A DNA stretch of 64,000 nt from Mobilitalea torta (GCF_050433395.1 NZ_JBNPXH010000009.1:62001-126000), one strand, 5' to 3'. Counted from the first letter of the stretch, positions 44,536-52,794 are shown. The notes: generated from the sequence alone by a model not told the origin. A program made the numbers and translations.

Positions 44536-45249
44536 TCAGGACAGGCCGTTCAATACCCTTTTTAAAGTTCTCCAATTGGGCAGAAAACGGTCCATATAAC
44601 CCTTAAAGACAGAATTATGGCTCTTTTCCAACAAATGCACCAGCTCGTGCACCACAACATATTCCAAGCATTCAAAGGGCTTTCCGGCCAGCTGCAGATT
44701 CAGGCAGATTCTCCCCGTGCGGATATTACAGCTTCCCCATCTGGTCTTCATATCCCGAATGACAAAGCTTCCCACCCGGACTCCTATAACCTTCTCCCAC
44801 TTCTTTATCAGCCGGGGGATCTCCGCCTCCAGCAGTTCCCTATACCACTGATGCAGAATCCTCTTCCGGGCTTCCATTGTGCTGCCGGGCCTTATCCAAA
44901 GAATCACTTTCTCCTTCGCCGGATCAGAGGGGCTATACCGTTCAAAGGATGCTTTGGAGCGAAAGGAACCTTCTCTCACCTCCAGCCGGAAAGATCTTCC
45001 CCATACGAATACCTCATCTCCTGTAACATATTCCGTTTCCCGGAGGAGGGGAAGACGGCTGATCTTGGCCTGCTGCCGCAGAATCCACTCCCGTCTGCTC
45101 AACACAAAGCGGCGGATTATCTCCTCGTTCATTCTCAGCGGCGCAGAGATATGAACTCTTCCATCCGGGGGAAGAACCCGGAGATACATATTCTTAATTC
45201 GCTTTCTTTCCAGCTCTGCCGTTATTCCATTGATGTCAATCTGCTTCAT
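44536..45249 (-). CDS. YgjP-type M48-like zinc metallopeptidase
   Basis: A protein of about 237 residues in the YgjP/WLM family (DUF45). The zinc motif HELVH (in VVVHELVHLLEKSHNSVFKG) lies near residue 195, after the strand MKTRWGSCNIRTGRICLNLQL typical of these minimal gluzincins. Function in bacteria is poorly known; some act with restriction systems, but none is near. Start uncertain: ATG at 45249 or GTG at 45270, both with weak ribosome-binding sites. Downstream of the NYN-domain gene in the same direction, separated by a terminator. Confidence 0.85.
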   Translation of the reverse strand: MKQIDINGITAELERKRIKNMYLRVLPPDGRVHISAPLRMNEEIIRRFVLSRREWILRQQAKISRLPLLRETEYVTGDEVFVWGRSFRLEVREGSFRSKASFERYSPSDPAKEKVILWIRPGSTMEARKRILHQWYRELLEAEIPRLIKKWEKVIGVRVGSFVIRDMKTRWGSCNIRTGRICLNLQLAGKPFECLEYVVVHELVHLLEKSHNSVFKGYMDRFLPNWRTLKRVLNGLS

Positions 45250-45299
45250 CTTTATACCCGTGCATATCACAATCTTTGCTTGTGATACTGCTTCAATAA

Positions 45300-45328
45300 A
45301 GAGTTTGAAAGTGGTTTTCTTTCAAACT
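45300..45328 (-). terminator. Terminator of the NYN-domain gene
   Basis: AGTTTGAAAG (45302-45311) pairs with CTTTCAAACT (45319-45328), then CTCTTTATT on the minus strand. A second small hairpin (TATCACA...TTGTGATA, about 45265-45288) lies just beyond. Confidence 0.72.
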
Positions 45329-45353
45329 TCGCTCCCGTGTTTCCTGATACAAT

Positions 45354-46280
45354 TTATTTCTTCTTCCTGCGTCTTCTGCGGGAGGCCGCCGGTTTACCCT
45401 CCTGTGCCTTTACCGTACCCTTGCTCTCTTTATCGGTACGGAGGGTAACCCACATGGAGCTGCCGCCCTTGCCGTCCGAGTTAATCTCAAGAAAATCAAA
45501 TTTTTTGAGAAATTTGGACAGCTTGGTATCACCATAGTTGCGGACGTCAAAATCAGGATACCGTTTCACCAGACGGCTTCCCAGTTCACCCATATTCACT
45601 CTCTGGCCATCTTCATCCACTTCATTCATGATCTTAAGAATAGCAGCCTGAACCACACTGATATCCGTCATGTTCTTGCCCGCATCTCCGTTATCAGAAG
45701 GAAGGAGACTCTTCCCTTTTGCTTCCGCATCCGTCTCCTTGTCCTCCTTATCCTTCTTAAGCTCCGGCTTGCCCGCCTTCTCCGGCTCCTGCACCGGTCC
45801 GGCTTTCCCGCGGACCACCTCCAGCTCCATGCTCTTCTTGTCACTCTCAGCCAACACATCCAGGTATTTAAATTGATTACAGGCGGCAATAAAGGGCTTC
45901 GGAGTCTTGCGCTCTCCCATTCCCACCACCAGCATTCCGGATTCCCGCAGCCGGGAAGCCAGCTTTGTGAAATCGCTGTCACTGGAAACAACGCAAAAGC
46001 CCTCCACATTTCCGGAATACAGAATATCCATTGCATCTATGATCATCGCTGAATCAGTAGCATTCTTACCGACGGTGTATCCATATTGCTGTACCGGTGT
46101 GACGGAATTCTCCAGCAGCACATCCTTCCAGGATACCGCTGCCGGCTTTGTCCAGTCACCGTAAATTCTTTTGTAAGTGGCAACCCCATAATTGGCAATC
46201 TCATCCAGAATATATTTAATATACTTCGCGGAAACATTATCCGCATCAATTAGTACCGCAAAACGCTTTTCTCCTAACAT
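45354..46280 (-). CDS. NYN-domain protein with C-terminal OST-HTH-like domain
   Basis: A 308-residue protein. Residues 5-150 are a PIN-like NYN domain (FAVLIDADNVSAKY, DSAMIIDAMDILYSG, FCVVSSDSDFTKLASRLRES), with the acidic residues of a metal-dependent ribonuclease. A charged linker (about 165-215) leads to a winged OST-HTH/LOTUS-like domain (MNEVDEDGQRVNMGELGSRL, YGDTKLSKFLKKF), and the tail is very basic (ASRRRRRKKK). The arrangement matches LabA/Limkain-type bacterial proteins, thought to act on RNA. The ATG at 46280 follows GGGAGGGG. Confidence 0.85.
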   Translation of the reverse strand: MLGEKRFAVLIDADNVSAKYIKYILDEIANYGVATYKRIYGDWTKPAAVSWKDVLLENSVTPVQQYGYTVGKNATDSAMIIDAMDILYSGNVEGFCVVSSDSDFTKLASRLRESGMLVVGMGERKTPKPFIAACNQFKYLDVLAESDKKSMELEVVRGKAGPVQEPEKAGKPELKKDKEDKETDAEAKGKSLLPSDNGDAGKNMTDISVVQAAILKIMNEVDEDGQRVNMGELGSRLVKRYPDFDVRNYGDTKLSKFLKKFDFLEINSDGKGGSSMWVTLRTDKESKGTVKAQEGKPAASRRRRRKKK

Positions 46281-46386
46281 CCTTCCCCTCCCTATTCTTA
46301 GACTGCCTGTACCGCAATCTCTCATAACTTTATTTTACCCCGAATAAATTCATCTGTAAACCATATTTAAATTATGAAAAAAATAA

Positions 46387-46440
46387 ACACCTACTTGATT
46401 AATTATCCATATACTGGTAATCATTTTATCAAGGAGGTGT
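46387..46440 (+). promoter_or_regulatory. Ribosome-binding site enclosed in a strong hairpin
   Basis: ACACCTACTTGAT (46387-46399) can pair with ATCAAGGAGGTGT (46428-46440), 12 of 13 positions, hiding the AGGAGGTG site of the membrane-protein gene at 46445. Translation would need opening of the stem, for example by temperature or a ligand. Confidence 0.62.
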
Positions 46441-46444
46441 ATTT

Positions 46445-46807
46445 ATGATAGCATTTGTAAAAAACCACAGTCTGATTATACAAAAGAAAAAATTCATCCT
46501 TTTATATCTGCTCAACATGACCGACATTCTGTTTACCGTTCTGCTGCTTCAGACCGGTTATTTTAAAGAAGCCAATATTTTTATGGCAAAGATCGTTGTT
46601 AACCCGGTTGCCGGGGTGTTGCTGAAGATGCTGCTGCCGGCTCTGATGCTAGGCTACTTATACCGGCAATTACAGGAGGACGACGAGGAGCAGTTACGAG
46701 TTTCCAATATTGCCGTTAATTTTTCGCTGACCGTCTACACGCTGGTAAATCTCTCCCATCTTGTGTGGACTGCCCTGCTGCCCTATTTTATGTACTTAAA
46801 CCGGTGA
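46445..46807 (+). CDS. Small four-helix membrane protein (DUF5658-like)
   Basis: A 120-residue protein with four predicted membrane helices; LYLLNMTDILFTVLLLQTGY and ANIFMAKIVVNPVAGVLLK match the pattern of DUF5658 proteins (a conserved Asp and an ANP/ANI motif after helix 1). Function unknown. The start is fixed by AGGAGGTG six bases before the ATG. It stands alone and its ribosome-binding site is in a hairpin. Confidence 0.72.
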   Translation: MIAFVKNHSLIIQKKKFILLYLLNMTDILFTVLLLQTGYFKEANIFMAKIVVNPVAGVLLKMLLPALMLGYLYRQLQEDDEEQLRVSNIAVNFSLTVYTLVNLSHLVWTALLPYFMYLNR

Positions 46808-46872
46808 TCAACAAAGTAAATTACAAAGGATATGCTCTTGAATTTATTAAAAAATCATGTTAAATTATGAAT

Positions 46873-46957
46873 ATAGAGGAATAACTGCTCATAAATAATG
46901 TGTGCAAATCATAGAAAGTACCGCCCTAGTTCCTGCCAAAGTTCCAGGGGTGGTTTT
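46873..46957 (+). ncRNA. Candidate antisense RNA to the second toxin 3' region
   Basis: TTGAAT (46838-46843) and TAAATT (46861-46866), 17 bp apart, would start an RNA near 46873 that ends at a hairpin (ACCGCCCT, about 46919-46926, with AGGGGTGGT, about 46946-46954) and a TTTTT tract. It faces the toxin gene and would overlap its 3' untranslated region. The terminator may instead serve the upstream membrane-protein gene. Confidence 0.45.
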
Positions 46958-46958
46958 T

Positions 46959-47048
46959 CTATACAATGATTAAATATATGAATGTTAGTAATGCAATTAA
47001 AAATAATCCAAACTGCATCAAATCATTAAAGCTAAATTTATTTTTGAT
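46959..47048 (-). CDS. Second holin-like small membrane toxin, with non-ATG (ATC) start
   Basis: A 29-codon frame reads (I/M)KNKFSFNDLMQFGLFLIAL ending with a hydrophobic tail and TAG. The DLMQFGLF-hydrophobic pattern matches small holin-like type I toxins of Firmicutes. A perfect GGAGGT site lies seven bases upstream, and a consensus promoter precedes it, but the codon at the start position (47046-47048) is ATC. Either ATC is used as a weak initiator or the start codon has mutated and the gene is silenced. Confidence 0.6.
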   Translation of the reverse strand: MKNKFSFNDLMQFGLFLIALLTFIYLIIV

Positions 47049-47114
47049 AGCATCACCTCCGATTTTATGTAAATATAATCACCATTATTTATATTGCAGT
47101 TATTCCCTGGAAAT

Positions 47115-47143
47115 AATATACCATAATCCTCCATTTATGTCAA
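47115..47143 (-). promoter_or_regulatory. Promoter of the second toxin
   Basis: TTGACA (47138-47143) and TATATT (47115-47120) on the minus strand with 17 bp spacing, 67 bases upstream of the toxin's start codon. Confidence 0.75.
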
Positions 47144-47209
47144 TTTGTCTCTTATAACGTTATTGAAGTTTATATTGAATTTAAAATTAAAAGATGCTAT
47201 AATATATTT

Positions 47210-47303
47210 GTCAGGGTCAATACCTGTGGATTGAAATAATAATGTTATCAGTGAAGAAGAAAAGCTTGCTATTTGATGAACATAGCAAGCTCTTCTTTTT
47301 ATA
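47210..47303 (+). ncRNA. Candidate small RNA, about 90 nt
   Basis: TTGAAT (47175-47180) and TATAAT (47198-47203), 17 bp apart, are followed by about 45 transcribed bases and then a strong terminator (AGAAG..AGCTTGCTAT pairing with ATAGCAAGCTCTTCT, then TTTTTAT, to about 47303). There is no ribosome-binding site or useful reading frame. It is divergent from the toxin promoter; a link to the toxin is only positional. Confidence 0.6.
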
Positions 47304-47353
47304 TAGTATATGCATAATGGACTAAAAGGTAACCATAAGCTTTAAAATTAGGA

Positions 47354-48085
47354 TCAGATATTGTCACAGTTTCTACGATCAGGCAGCCCCGATATCCAGG
47401 TGAGCAAATCATCAAAATCACCCTGCTGGTATCCTGCAATGTCCTGATCCTCCGGGCAGATCAGACAATCCTTCAGCAAATAAGTGTCCATCCCCAGTTT
47501 AGCGGCACACATATCATCTTTCACATCATTGCCGATCATGATGCATTCTTCGGCGTTCTTCCCCAATGTCTCCATTACCTGAACATAATATTGCAAGCCT
47601 GGTTTACAGTAGCTGCTGTTCTCATAGGTTGTGATTAATTCAAAGTCCGCCGGGTCAAGGCCCGCCCAGCCAAGCCTGGCATGGGTTGCCACCCTGGGAA
47701 ACAGGGGATTCGTAGCAAGAGCAACCGTATATCCTTTTTCCTTCAAAATACGGACACATTCCCTGGCATTAGGATGGGAGGAGGTTGTGTCCTTTGCCGC
47801 CTGGAATTCATTCCGATAGAATTCATCAAAAAACGGCTCCAGCTCTCTCCCTGTCTCTCCCGTTGCGGCAATAAAGGTCTCCCAAAAACGCTGCTCATTG
47901 GTCATGGTTCCGTCATTCTTCAGCATCGCTATTGTTCCCGCCCATACTGCTTTTATCAGTTTCTCCGAATCATGGCCATGGGCATTGAATTTGCCCGCCA
48001 GGGCCTTGAAATAAGTATTCATAAACAACTCCTGGTCCGGCATGGACAACAGGGTTCCGTCCAAATCAAAGATACAGGTATTCAT
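47354..48085 (-). CDS. HAD-superfamily hydrolase
   Basis: A 243-residue haloacid dehalogenase-type phosphatase. Motif I is FDLDGTLL (residues 5-12, nucleophile and acid Asps), motif II is the Thr in VALATNPLF, and motif IV is MIGNDVKDDM near 180. The helical cap (about 18-95) is of the C1 type. Cytosolic; substrate unknown. GGAG lies seven bases before the ATG. Confidence 0.9.
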   Translation of the reverse strand: MNTCIFDLDGTLLSMPDQELFMNTYFKALAGKFNAHGHDSEKLIKAVWAGTIAMLKNDGTMTNEQRFWETFIAATGETGRELEPFFDEFYRNEFQAAKDTTSSHPNARECVRILKEKGYTVALATNPLFPRVATHARLGWAGLDPADFELITTYENSSYCKPGLQYYVQVMETLGKNAEECIMIGNDVKDDMCAAKLGMDTYLLKDCLICPEDQDIAGYQQGDFDDLLTWISGLPDRRNCDNI

Positions 48086-48108
48086 AGTAAGCTCCTCTCG
48101 CAGTACTG

Positions 48109-48191
48109 TGACAGCTTTTTGCGCAGGGAGAGTTCTCTAAGAGCTAAGAATAAGGCTCTGAGCGAACTCTCCCTGCACAGGAAAACTGTCA
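48109..48191. repeat. Long nested palindrome
   Basis: TGACAG (48109-48114) pairs with CTGTCA (48186-48191), a perfect 13-bp stem GCAGGGAGAGTTC (48123-48135) pairs with 48164-48176, and AGAGC...GCTCT lies inside. It sits between the DUF6179-like gene end and the HAD gene start on the minus strand, without a T-tract. Confidence 0.75.
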
Positions 48192-48290
48192 TATGTTTAA
48201 TTTTCCATTATGCCCATACTACCAAATTCAAGCCCCGGATGCAATCCTTTTATAAAAATTAATATTCCGGCTGCAATTCCTCCGGCAATA

Positions 48291-49658
48291 TCATGAATCC
48301 AGGCTTTCCTCCTCCTGAAGCTGAAACAGCTCTTTCTCCCATTCAGACCGAGGCTCATATTCCTCTTCATGGATGTTTCCATTCGCCGAAAGACACCCTT
48401 CTGCCAATATACTCTTTCGTAACAGAGCAACCTCCCCGGAACCCAGGAGCCGGTAAACCCTGGTATACTCACCCGGATAAAAGCATTCTTCCAATATCTC
48501 GGTTAAATCCGCGATACTGCTCACCCTTTCCTGTATCAGACGAACCTTACTCTCCAATTCCTCTGTCTCTCTGATTTCCTCAATCAATTCCCTCAGCCGC
48601 TCATCCTCCATAGGTTCTCCTGTATAAAGCTTTTCTTCCGCTTCCTCTTCCCTGTCCATATACAGGAAGAGCTTCTCCAATGAATTCGTATCAAGGTGAG
48701 ACCAAAGACGCATCGCCAGTTCCGGTACGAAGCCTTGAATATAATCTGTCTCTTCCCTGGACAGCAGCAGAAATTCTCCCATCTGCATCACAGTGTCCCG
48801 AAGAAACCGCTGCATTTCCCCTCGGTCCGGCAAGCCCCGGCCGCCTCCCTCATCGGGAACGATACCGCCGCCCTTTAACAGCTCCGTAAGCTCTCCGATC
48901 TCTCTCCTTGAGAGGAGCGGCTCCCGAAGTTCCCTGCCCAGCAGCACACAACCGATGGCATTGATTGTTGCCAGCTCACACAGATTGACCAGTAAATGAC
49001 GTGCTTCCGGGTCATAGCTGTCAATCAGGTGCCGAACCGCCTCCCCGGAGAATCTGCTCAGGATGTTGTCCTCTATGGTAAGACGTTTTAAATATTCATG
49101 TACATATTCCACCCCCAGGTAATCCCGCATGGTACACATCAACGGATAATCTATGCTGCCCGGTATCTCATGGGCTCCGTATTCGATATCATAATCATGA
49201 AAGAATTCTGGCAGCCCATGGTATACGGTATCCTCATAGGCGATGCTGTCCCATCTCCGGTTCTTTTTCTGCAGCTTTGTCAAAAGCTGCAGGGCTTCCT
49301 CCCGAGCCTCGGTGACAAGCTTCATTCCGCGGTAAAATAGTACCTCCGGTGCCTCCTGTTTCAACAAGTCCAGTTTATTCTGCATATCAGGAATCGTCTT
49401 TAGATAGCTTCCGATCTGATAGGTGATGGACTGCAGCAGCTCCTGGGCCTTCTCCACGGGAATGGAGCTGCTCTCCGCATTGGTATAACGCTCCACTTCC
49501 TTGGTCATAAGGTGAATCAGCCCATATTGCAGCTCCTGTACCTGCTGCTGCGTAAGCTGCTTCTGCTCCGCTGCCGCTTGTAACAGGCTTTGAAAATAAT
49601 ACCTTGGGTCCAGGCTTCCCTCTTCTATTCCAAGACCGGCCCTATTGAGATAATCCAT
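48291..49658 (-). CDS. DUF6179-like protein
   Basis: A 455-residue, mostly helical, acidic cytosolic protein that I match to DUF6179 by memory of its pattern and neighbour. Segments include LDPRYYFQSLLQAAAEQKQL near the start, YHGLPEFFHDYDIEYGAHEIP in the middle, and a Glu-rich C-terminus (MDREEEAEEKLYTGEPMEDE). No enzyme motif is seen. It lies 66 bases after a 172-residue partner in the same direction; the pair is recurrent in Lachnospiraceae and of unknown function. GGAGGAGG precedes the ATG. Confidence 0.65.
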   Translation of the reverse strand: MDYLNRAGLGIEEGSLDPRYYFQSLLQAAAEQKQLTQQQVQELQYGLIHLMTKEVERYTNAESSSIPVEKAQELLQSITYQIGSYLKTIPDMQNKLDLLKQEAPEVLFYRGMKLVTEAREEALQLLTKLQKKNRRWDSIAYEDTVYHGLPEFFHDYDIEYGAHEIPGSIDYPLMCTMRDYLGVEYVHEYLKRLTIEDNILSRFSGEAVRHLIDSYDPEARHLLVNLCELATINAIGCVLLGRELREPLLSRREIGELTELLKGGGIVPDEGGGRGLPDRGEMQRFLRDTVMQMGEFLLLSREETDYIQGFVPELAMRLWSHLDTNSLEKLFLYMDREEEAEEKLYTGEPMEDERLRELIEEIRETEELESKVRLIQERVSSIADLTEILEECFYPGEYTRVYRLLGSGEVALLRKSILAEGCLSANGNIHEEEYEPRSEWEKELFQLQEEESLDS

Positions 49659-49724
49659 ATGTTTTCCTCCTCCTTCTTTCCCTATCCCTGTGATCCGCCC
49701 TCTCAGGCTTCCCTTTTGCTTCCT

Positions 49725-50243
49725 TTAATCCCATTCTCCCTCGTCCCAATCAAGAAAATCGATATAATTATCTTCATATCCGTCCGATGTCCGGTATTCC
49801 TGGGTTCCATAGCGAATATCACGGCAATGGTTCTCCAGCATGGTAGTCTGAAGATATTCGACAGACCCCTGGCATACATCTTCATAGTACAGTTTCATCA
49901 AATGAATCAGCTCATCATCGGGAAGCTCCTCCTGTGCCTCTCCTTTAAAATAATAAAAGCACTCCTGAAGCTGTATCAAAGTGTCCGCATAGTCATCCTG
50001 GTTCAGATAAGCCGAATCCGCAAACTCCATAATAAGCTTCTGTATTACTCCTCCTCCGAATTCAATCCTGCCCATCTGCTCCAGTGCTTCCCTCCGGTTC
50101 TCTACAAGCCGCCCTATTTCCTGTTCAGACAGCATCAGCCCGAAACGCTGTGTATAGGGATTGCATTCCCTGATCACTGCCGCCGTCTGCTGATTCAATA
50201 TTGGTGCCGGGAGCATGATAAATAGATTTTCCGCCGTTTTCAT
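49725..50243 (-). CDS. DUF6323-like protein
   Basis: A 172-residue acidic helical protein, first gene of the pair with 48291. Typical parts are CNPYTQRFGLMLSEQEIGRL and FGGGVIQKLIMEFADSAYLN; the end is rich in Asp, Glu and Trp. Both proteins share a style of helices with acidic ends, suggesting they form a complex, which is inference. GAGGAAGG precedes the ATG. Confidence 0.65.
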   Translation of the reverse strand: MKTAENLFIMLPAPILNQQTAAVIRECNPYTQRFGLMLSEQEIGRLVENRREALEQMGRIEFGGGVIQKLIMEFADSAYLNQDDYADTLIQLQECFYYFKGEAQEELPDDELIHLMKLYYEDVCQGSVEYLQTTMLENHCRDIRYGTQEYRTSDGYEDNYIDFLDWDEGEWD

Positions 50244-50281
50244 CCTTCCTCATTCCTTTCAAAAAAATTTTTAAAAAGGGG

Positions 50282-50481
50282 TTGACATCTCAGGTATTTT
50301 GTGCTATCATTATATTGGATTTATATACAAAATTATCATTTAACATAATGATTATTAATTATATTATGATGTTCTTATAATGTCAATTCATAATTAAAGA
50401 ATTATTATAGCAAAATAATACATAATAATAAGCCCTCCGGCATGACAGGCTTCATTCGTCCTATCCGGAAGGCTTTTTTTT
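50282..50481 (+). ncRNA. Candidate small RNA with consensus promoter and terminator
   Basis: TTGACA (50282-50287) and TATCAT (50305-50310), 17 bp apart, would start an RNA near 50317. A strong terminator (AGCC-C-TCCGG at 50431-50440 pairing with CCGGA-A-GGCT at 50465-50474, then eight T) ends it, giving about 165 nt. The AT-rich body has no ribosome-binding site; the best open frame is ten codons. It faces the lipoprotein gene convergently. Confidence 0.62.
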
Positions 50482-50490
50482 ATAAATTGA

Positions 50491-51144
50491 CTATTTTACT
50501 TCGGTTCCGCCCCATTCTACCACGGTAAATCCATTTCGCTCAAAAGGAACGATTGCGGGTTCTGTCACTTCCATCGGCGTGTCTAACGCCTGATAAGCCA
50601 TAAATACGCGAAGAACGGATGTGGGTTCGGGATTGATGTTCAATCCTGCGTGTTTCACGTAATCATCTTTTTGGAATGTAATGAGATTATAGGGATTTTC
50701 CTGCATTTCAGGAAGCCAGTATACGATAAACTCATTGTATTCTTTGGGCAGCAACCCCATTTTTGCAAGCGTTTCCTGAAGAAACTCTGCCGTCTCCTCA
50801 CCCTTGACAATATAGCCCTCGCTCATGTCATAAGAAGCGTCCGATATTCCCTCCCAAAATAAGTAAGAATACTCCCGATTTGTCGTTAAATCCATCAGGG
50901 TGCCGTCTGGCCGGGCCAGTACTGTCCAGCCGTTCTCGTATGAGGGATAGGTGCAGGTTAGTTCTCCGTCATACTCCAGTTCCACCGTGACTTCCGTGTC
51001 TTCCTCCGGATAAAGGTAAATGACAGGCTTTGCCTCCCTGCTTTCACCCATTTTATTCTCACCTGTACTCTCATCATCAGGAGTGCATCCCGCCAATGCG
51101 AATATGCCAATAAGAACCAACGCCAATACCATGTATTTTTTCAT
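50491..51144 (-). CDS. Conserved lipoprotein of unknown function
   Basis: A 217-residue lipoprotein with signal MKKYMVLALVLIGIFALAGC (lipidated Cys20). The mature domain begins KPVIYLYPEEDTEVTVELEY and continues YPSYENGWTVLARPDGTLMD and EYSYLFWEG, a recurrent pattern in bacterial surface proteins of unknown role. The C-terminal half (LLPKEYNEFIVYWLPEMQEN) completes it. GGAGG precedes the ATG. Monocistronic. Confidence 0.85.
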   Translation of the reverse strand: MKKYMVLALVLIGIFALAGCTPDDESTGENKMGESREAKPVIYLYPEEDTEVTVELEYDGELTCTYPSYENGWTVLARPDGTLMDLTTNREYSYLFWEGISDASYDMSEGYIVKGEETAEFLQETLAKMGLLPKEYNEFIVYWLPEMQENPYNLITFQKDDYVKHAGLNINPEPTSVLRVFMAYQALDTPMEVTEPAIVPFERNGFTVVEWGGTEVK

Positions 51145-51258
51145 AACGATCCCTCCTAATCGAATTTATCTGCTTATTAATATAGACGCGAAACTTCTAA
51201 AAAGAGTTCCGCGTCCATAGCATAAGCATGATCATCTGACTATCCCGTCAAAATATTC

Positions 51259-51714
51259 TTATCTGAGCTTCTTTCCTTCCGACAGCCTCTCTACCGATTT
51301 TTGAATACGCTCCCTGCGGGTCTCTTCCCTCTTGGCACCGGTAATCCACTGGACATATTCCTTCTTGCCGGTAAAGGACAGCTTCTCATAGTTCTCTGAG
51401 GCAGGAGCATTGCATTCCAAGGCTTGGGCAAAATCCTGGGGAAGCGGGACCACCCTCTCCTCTTCATCCCTTCTGACCGTAACCCTCACCATCTCTCCGG
51501 GTTCTTTGCCAATCCTTCTGCGGATCTCCTGCGTCATTCCCAACATATAGCATCCGCCCATGCGGACAAGGGACCCTCTGTACTCGACTCCGTCAAAGGT
51601 AGCTGCTACCTTCACCCGTTTGGCTCCAAAAACCTCTTCCACATCAAAGGGCGGCTCTACATAGGCCCCGTTGATGCCATCTGCCTTCTTAATAATTGCT
51701 TCAAATTCCTGCAT
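51259..51714 (-). CDS. YdeI/DUF1905-family protein
   Basis: A 151-residue protein. The N-terminal 90 residues form a DUF1905-type small barrel (AYVEPPFDVEEVFGAKRVKV, YRGSLVRMGGCYMLGMTQEI, RRDEEERVVPLPQDFAQAL) and the C-terminal 50 a YdeI-like helical tail (FTGKKEYVQWITGAKREETR). Function unknown; often called OmpD-associated by homology. Its start overlaps the end of the lytic transglycosylase gene by 14 bases, so the two are translated together. Confidence 0.83.
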   Translation of the reverse strand: MQEFEAIIKKADGINGAYVEPPFDVEEVFGAKRVKVAATFDGVEYRGSLVRMGGCYMLGMTQEIRRRIGKEPGEMVRVTVRRDEEERVVPLPQDFAQALECNAPASENYEKLSFTGKKEYVQWITGAKREETRRERIQKSVERLSEGKKLR

Positions 51715-52519
51715 TATAATTTTCTTGATCCCTCAACAGGCTCATAACCGGAACGCTGTATGCAATCTCCTTCGCATACTCCCGGTACACTTCCTCTTCC
51801 TGCTCCTTGGATTCCTCCTGTTCCTTCAAAAACAGCTCCAGAAACTTAAGATAATCATCATAGGAGAAGATGGCTTCCAGACTCTCCAGATCGCCGCCCT
51901 CCTTCACACTCTGGGCAATCAGAAAGGCGTAATTGTTCTGAACCGGAGCCGGAGCAGCCGTCTTATAACCTGCCTGTATGGTCCCGCCCGTCTCCCCGGT
52001 GCCTGTGCTTACTCTGATTCCCTTGGTGTCCGTTCCCTGGCTGACGTAATTCATAACCTTTTTCACATAATTCTGTGTTTCCTTAAAAGGCGGGATTCCG
52101 CCATACTTAGCCACATTATTGCTTCCGGCATTATAGGCAGCCAGAGCCAGCTTCGTGTCCCCGTCATACTTTTTCAGCATCTGCGCAATGTATTTTGCTC
52201 CGCCCATGATGTTCTGCTCGGCATCAAAGGAATCCGTAACCCCCAGCTCTTTGGCGGTACCAGGCATCAGCTGCATCACGCCCTGTGCTCCGCAGCGGGA
52301 CACAGCCTTGGGATTAAAATCCGACTCTGCTTTCCCGATGGCCTTCAGAAGCTCCACCGTCACATTATATTTTACCGCCGCATTCTGGAATATCTCATCC
52401 AGGGACTTCGTCTCCCCAAGAAAGGAGGAAAATTCCGTACTTTCATTATTCCTTTTGACCGGAGAAATGCTCTGGGCATTCCTGTTTTCAACATTAGCAA
52501 TTCCACTTACTTCAGCCAT
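51701..52519 (-). CDS. Lytic transglycosylase (SLT domain)
   Basis: A 272-residue protein whose residues about 48-160 are a soluble-lytic-transglycosylase domain: AIGKAESDFNPKAVSRCGAQ with catalytic Glu65, GVMQLMPGTAKELGV and ALAAYNAGSNNVAKYGGIPP. It cleaves peptidoglycan. No signal peptide is visible, which is odd for such an enzyme but known for FlgJ-like and spore- or flagellum-linked types. The C-terminus is an acidic coiled stretch. The ATG at 52519 follows GAGGTGG; a longer start is less likely. Confidence 0.88.
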   Translation of the reverse strand: MAEVSGIANVENRNAQSISPVKRNNESTEFSSFLGETKSLDEIFQNAAVKYNVTVELLKAIGKAESDFNPKAVSRCGAQGVMQLMPGTAKELGVTDSFDAEQNIMGGAKYIAQMLKKYDGDTKLALAAYNAGSNNVAKYGGIPPFKETQNYVKKVMNYVSQGTDTKGIRVSTGTGETGGTIQAGYKTAAPAPVQNNYAFLIAQSVKEGGDLESLEAIFSYDDYLKFLELFLKEQEESKEQEEEVYREYAKEIAYSVPVMSLLRDQENYNAGI

Positions 52520-52794
52520 TGTACCACCTCTATCACGCTGCTCCGCGGCAGCCTGCTTTTGTATATTCCTCAATAAGGTATCCTGTTGTAATTTACTTAT
52601 TACCTATTTTAAGGTATTTTCCTCAATTAATCAACAGGAATCTGGAAAGTAAACTGTATAAAAGCAGTAACCGTAAAAGTCACTTGTATTTCTTAAGGGT
52701 TATGTAGTACAATATCCGTGATGCAGTGATTGCAGCTTTAAGCCGGGCGGAGGACCCGTCTTATGCTAACGATATAATGTCAGGAGGTTATACT

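Noticed and set aside
48197..48472. A 91-residue minus-strand frame at the end of the DUF6179-like gene
   Set aside because: It overlaps the real gene in another frame and lacks a ribosome-binding site.
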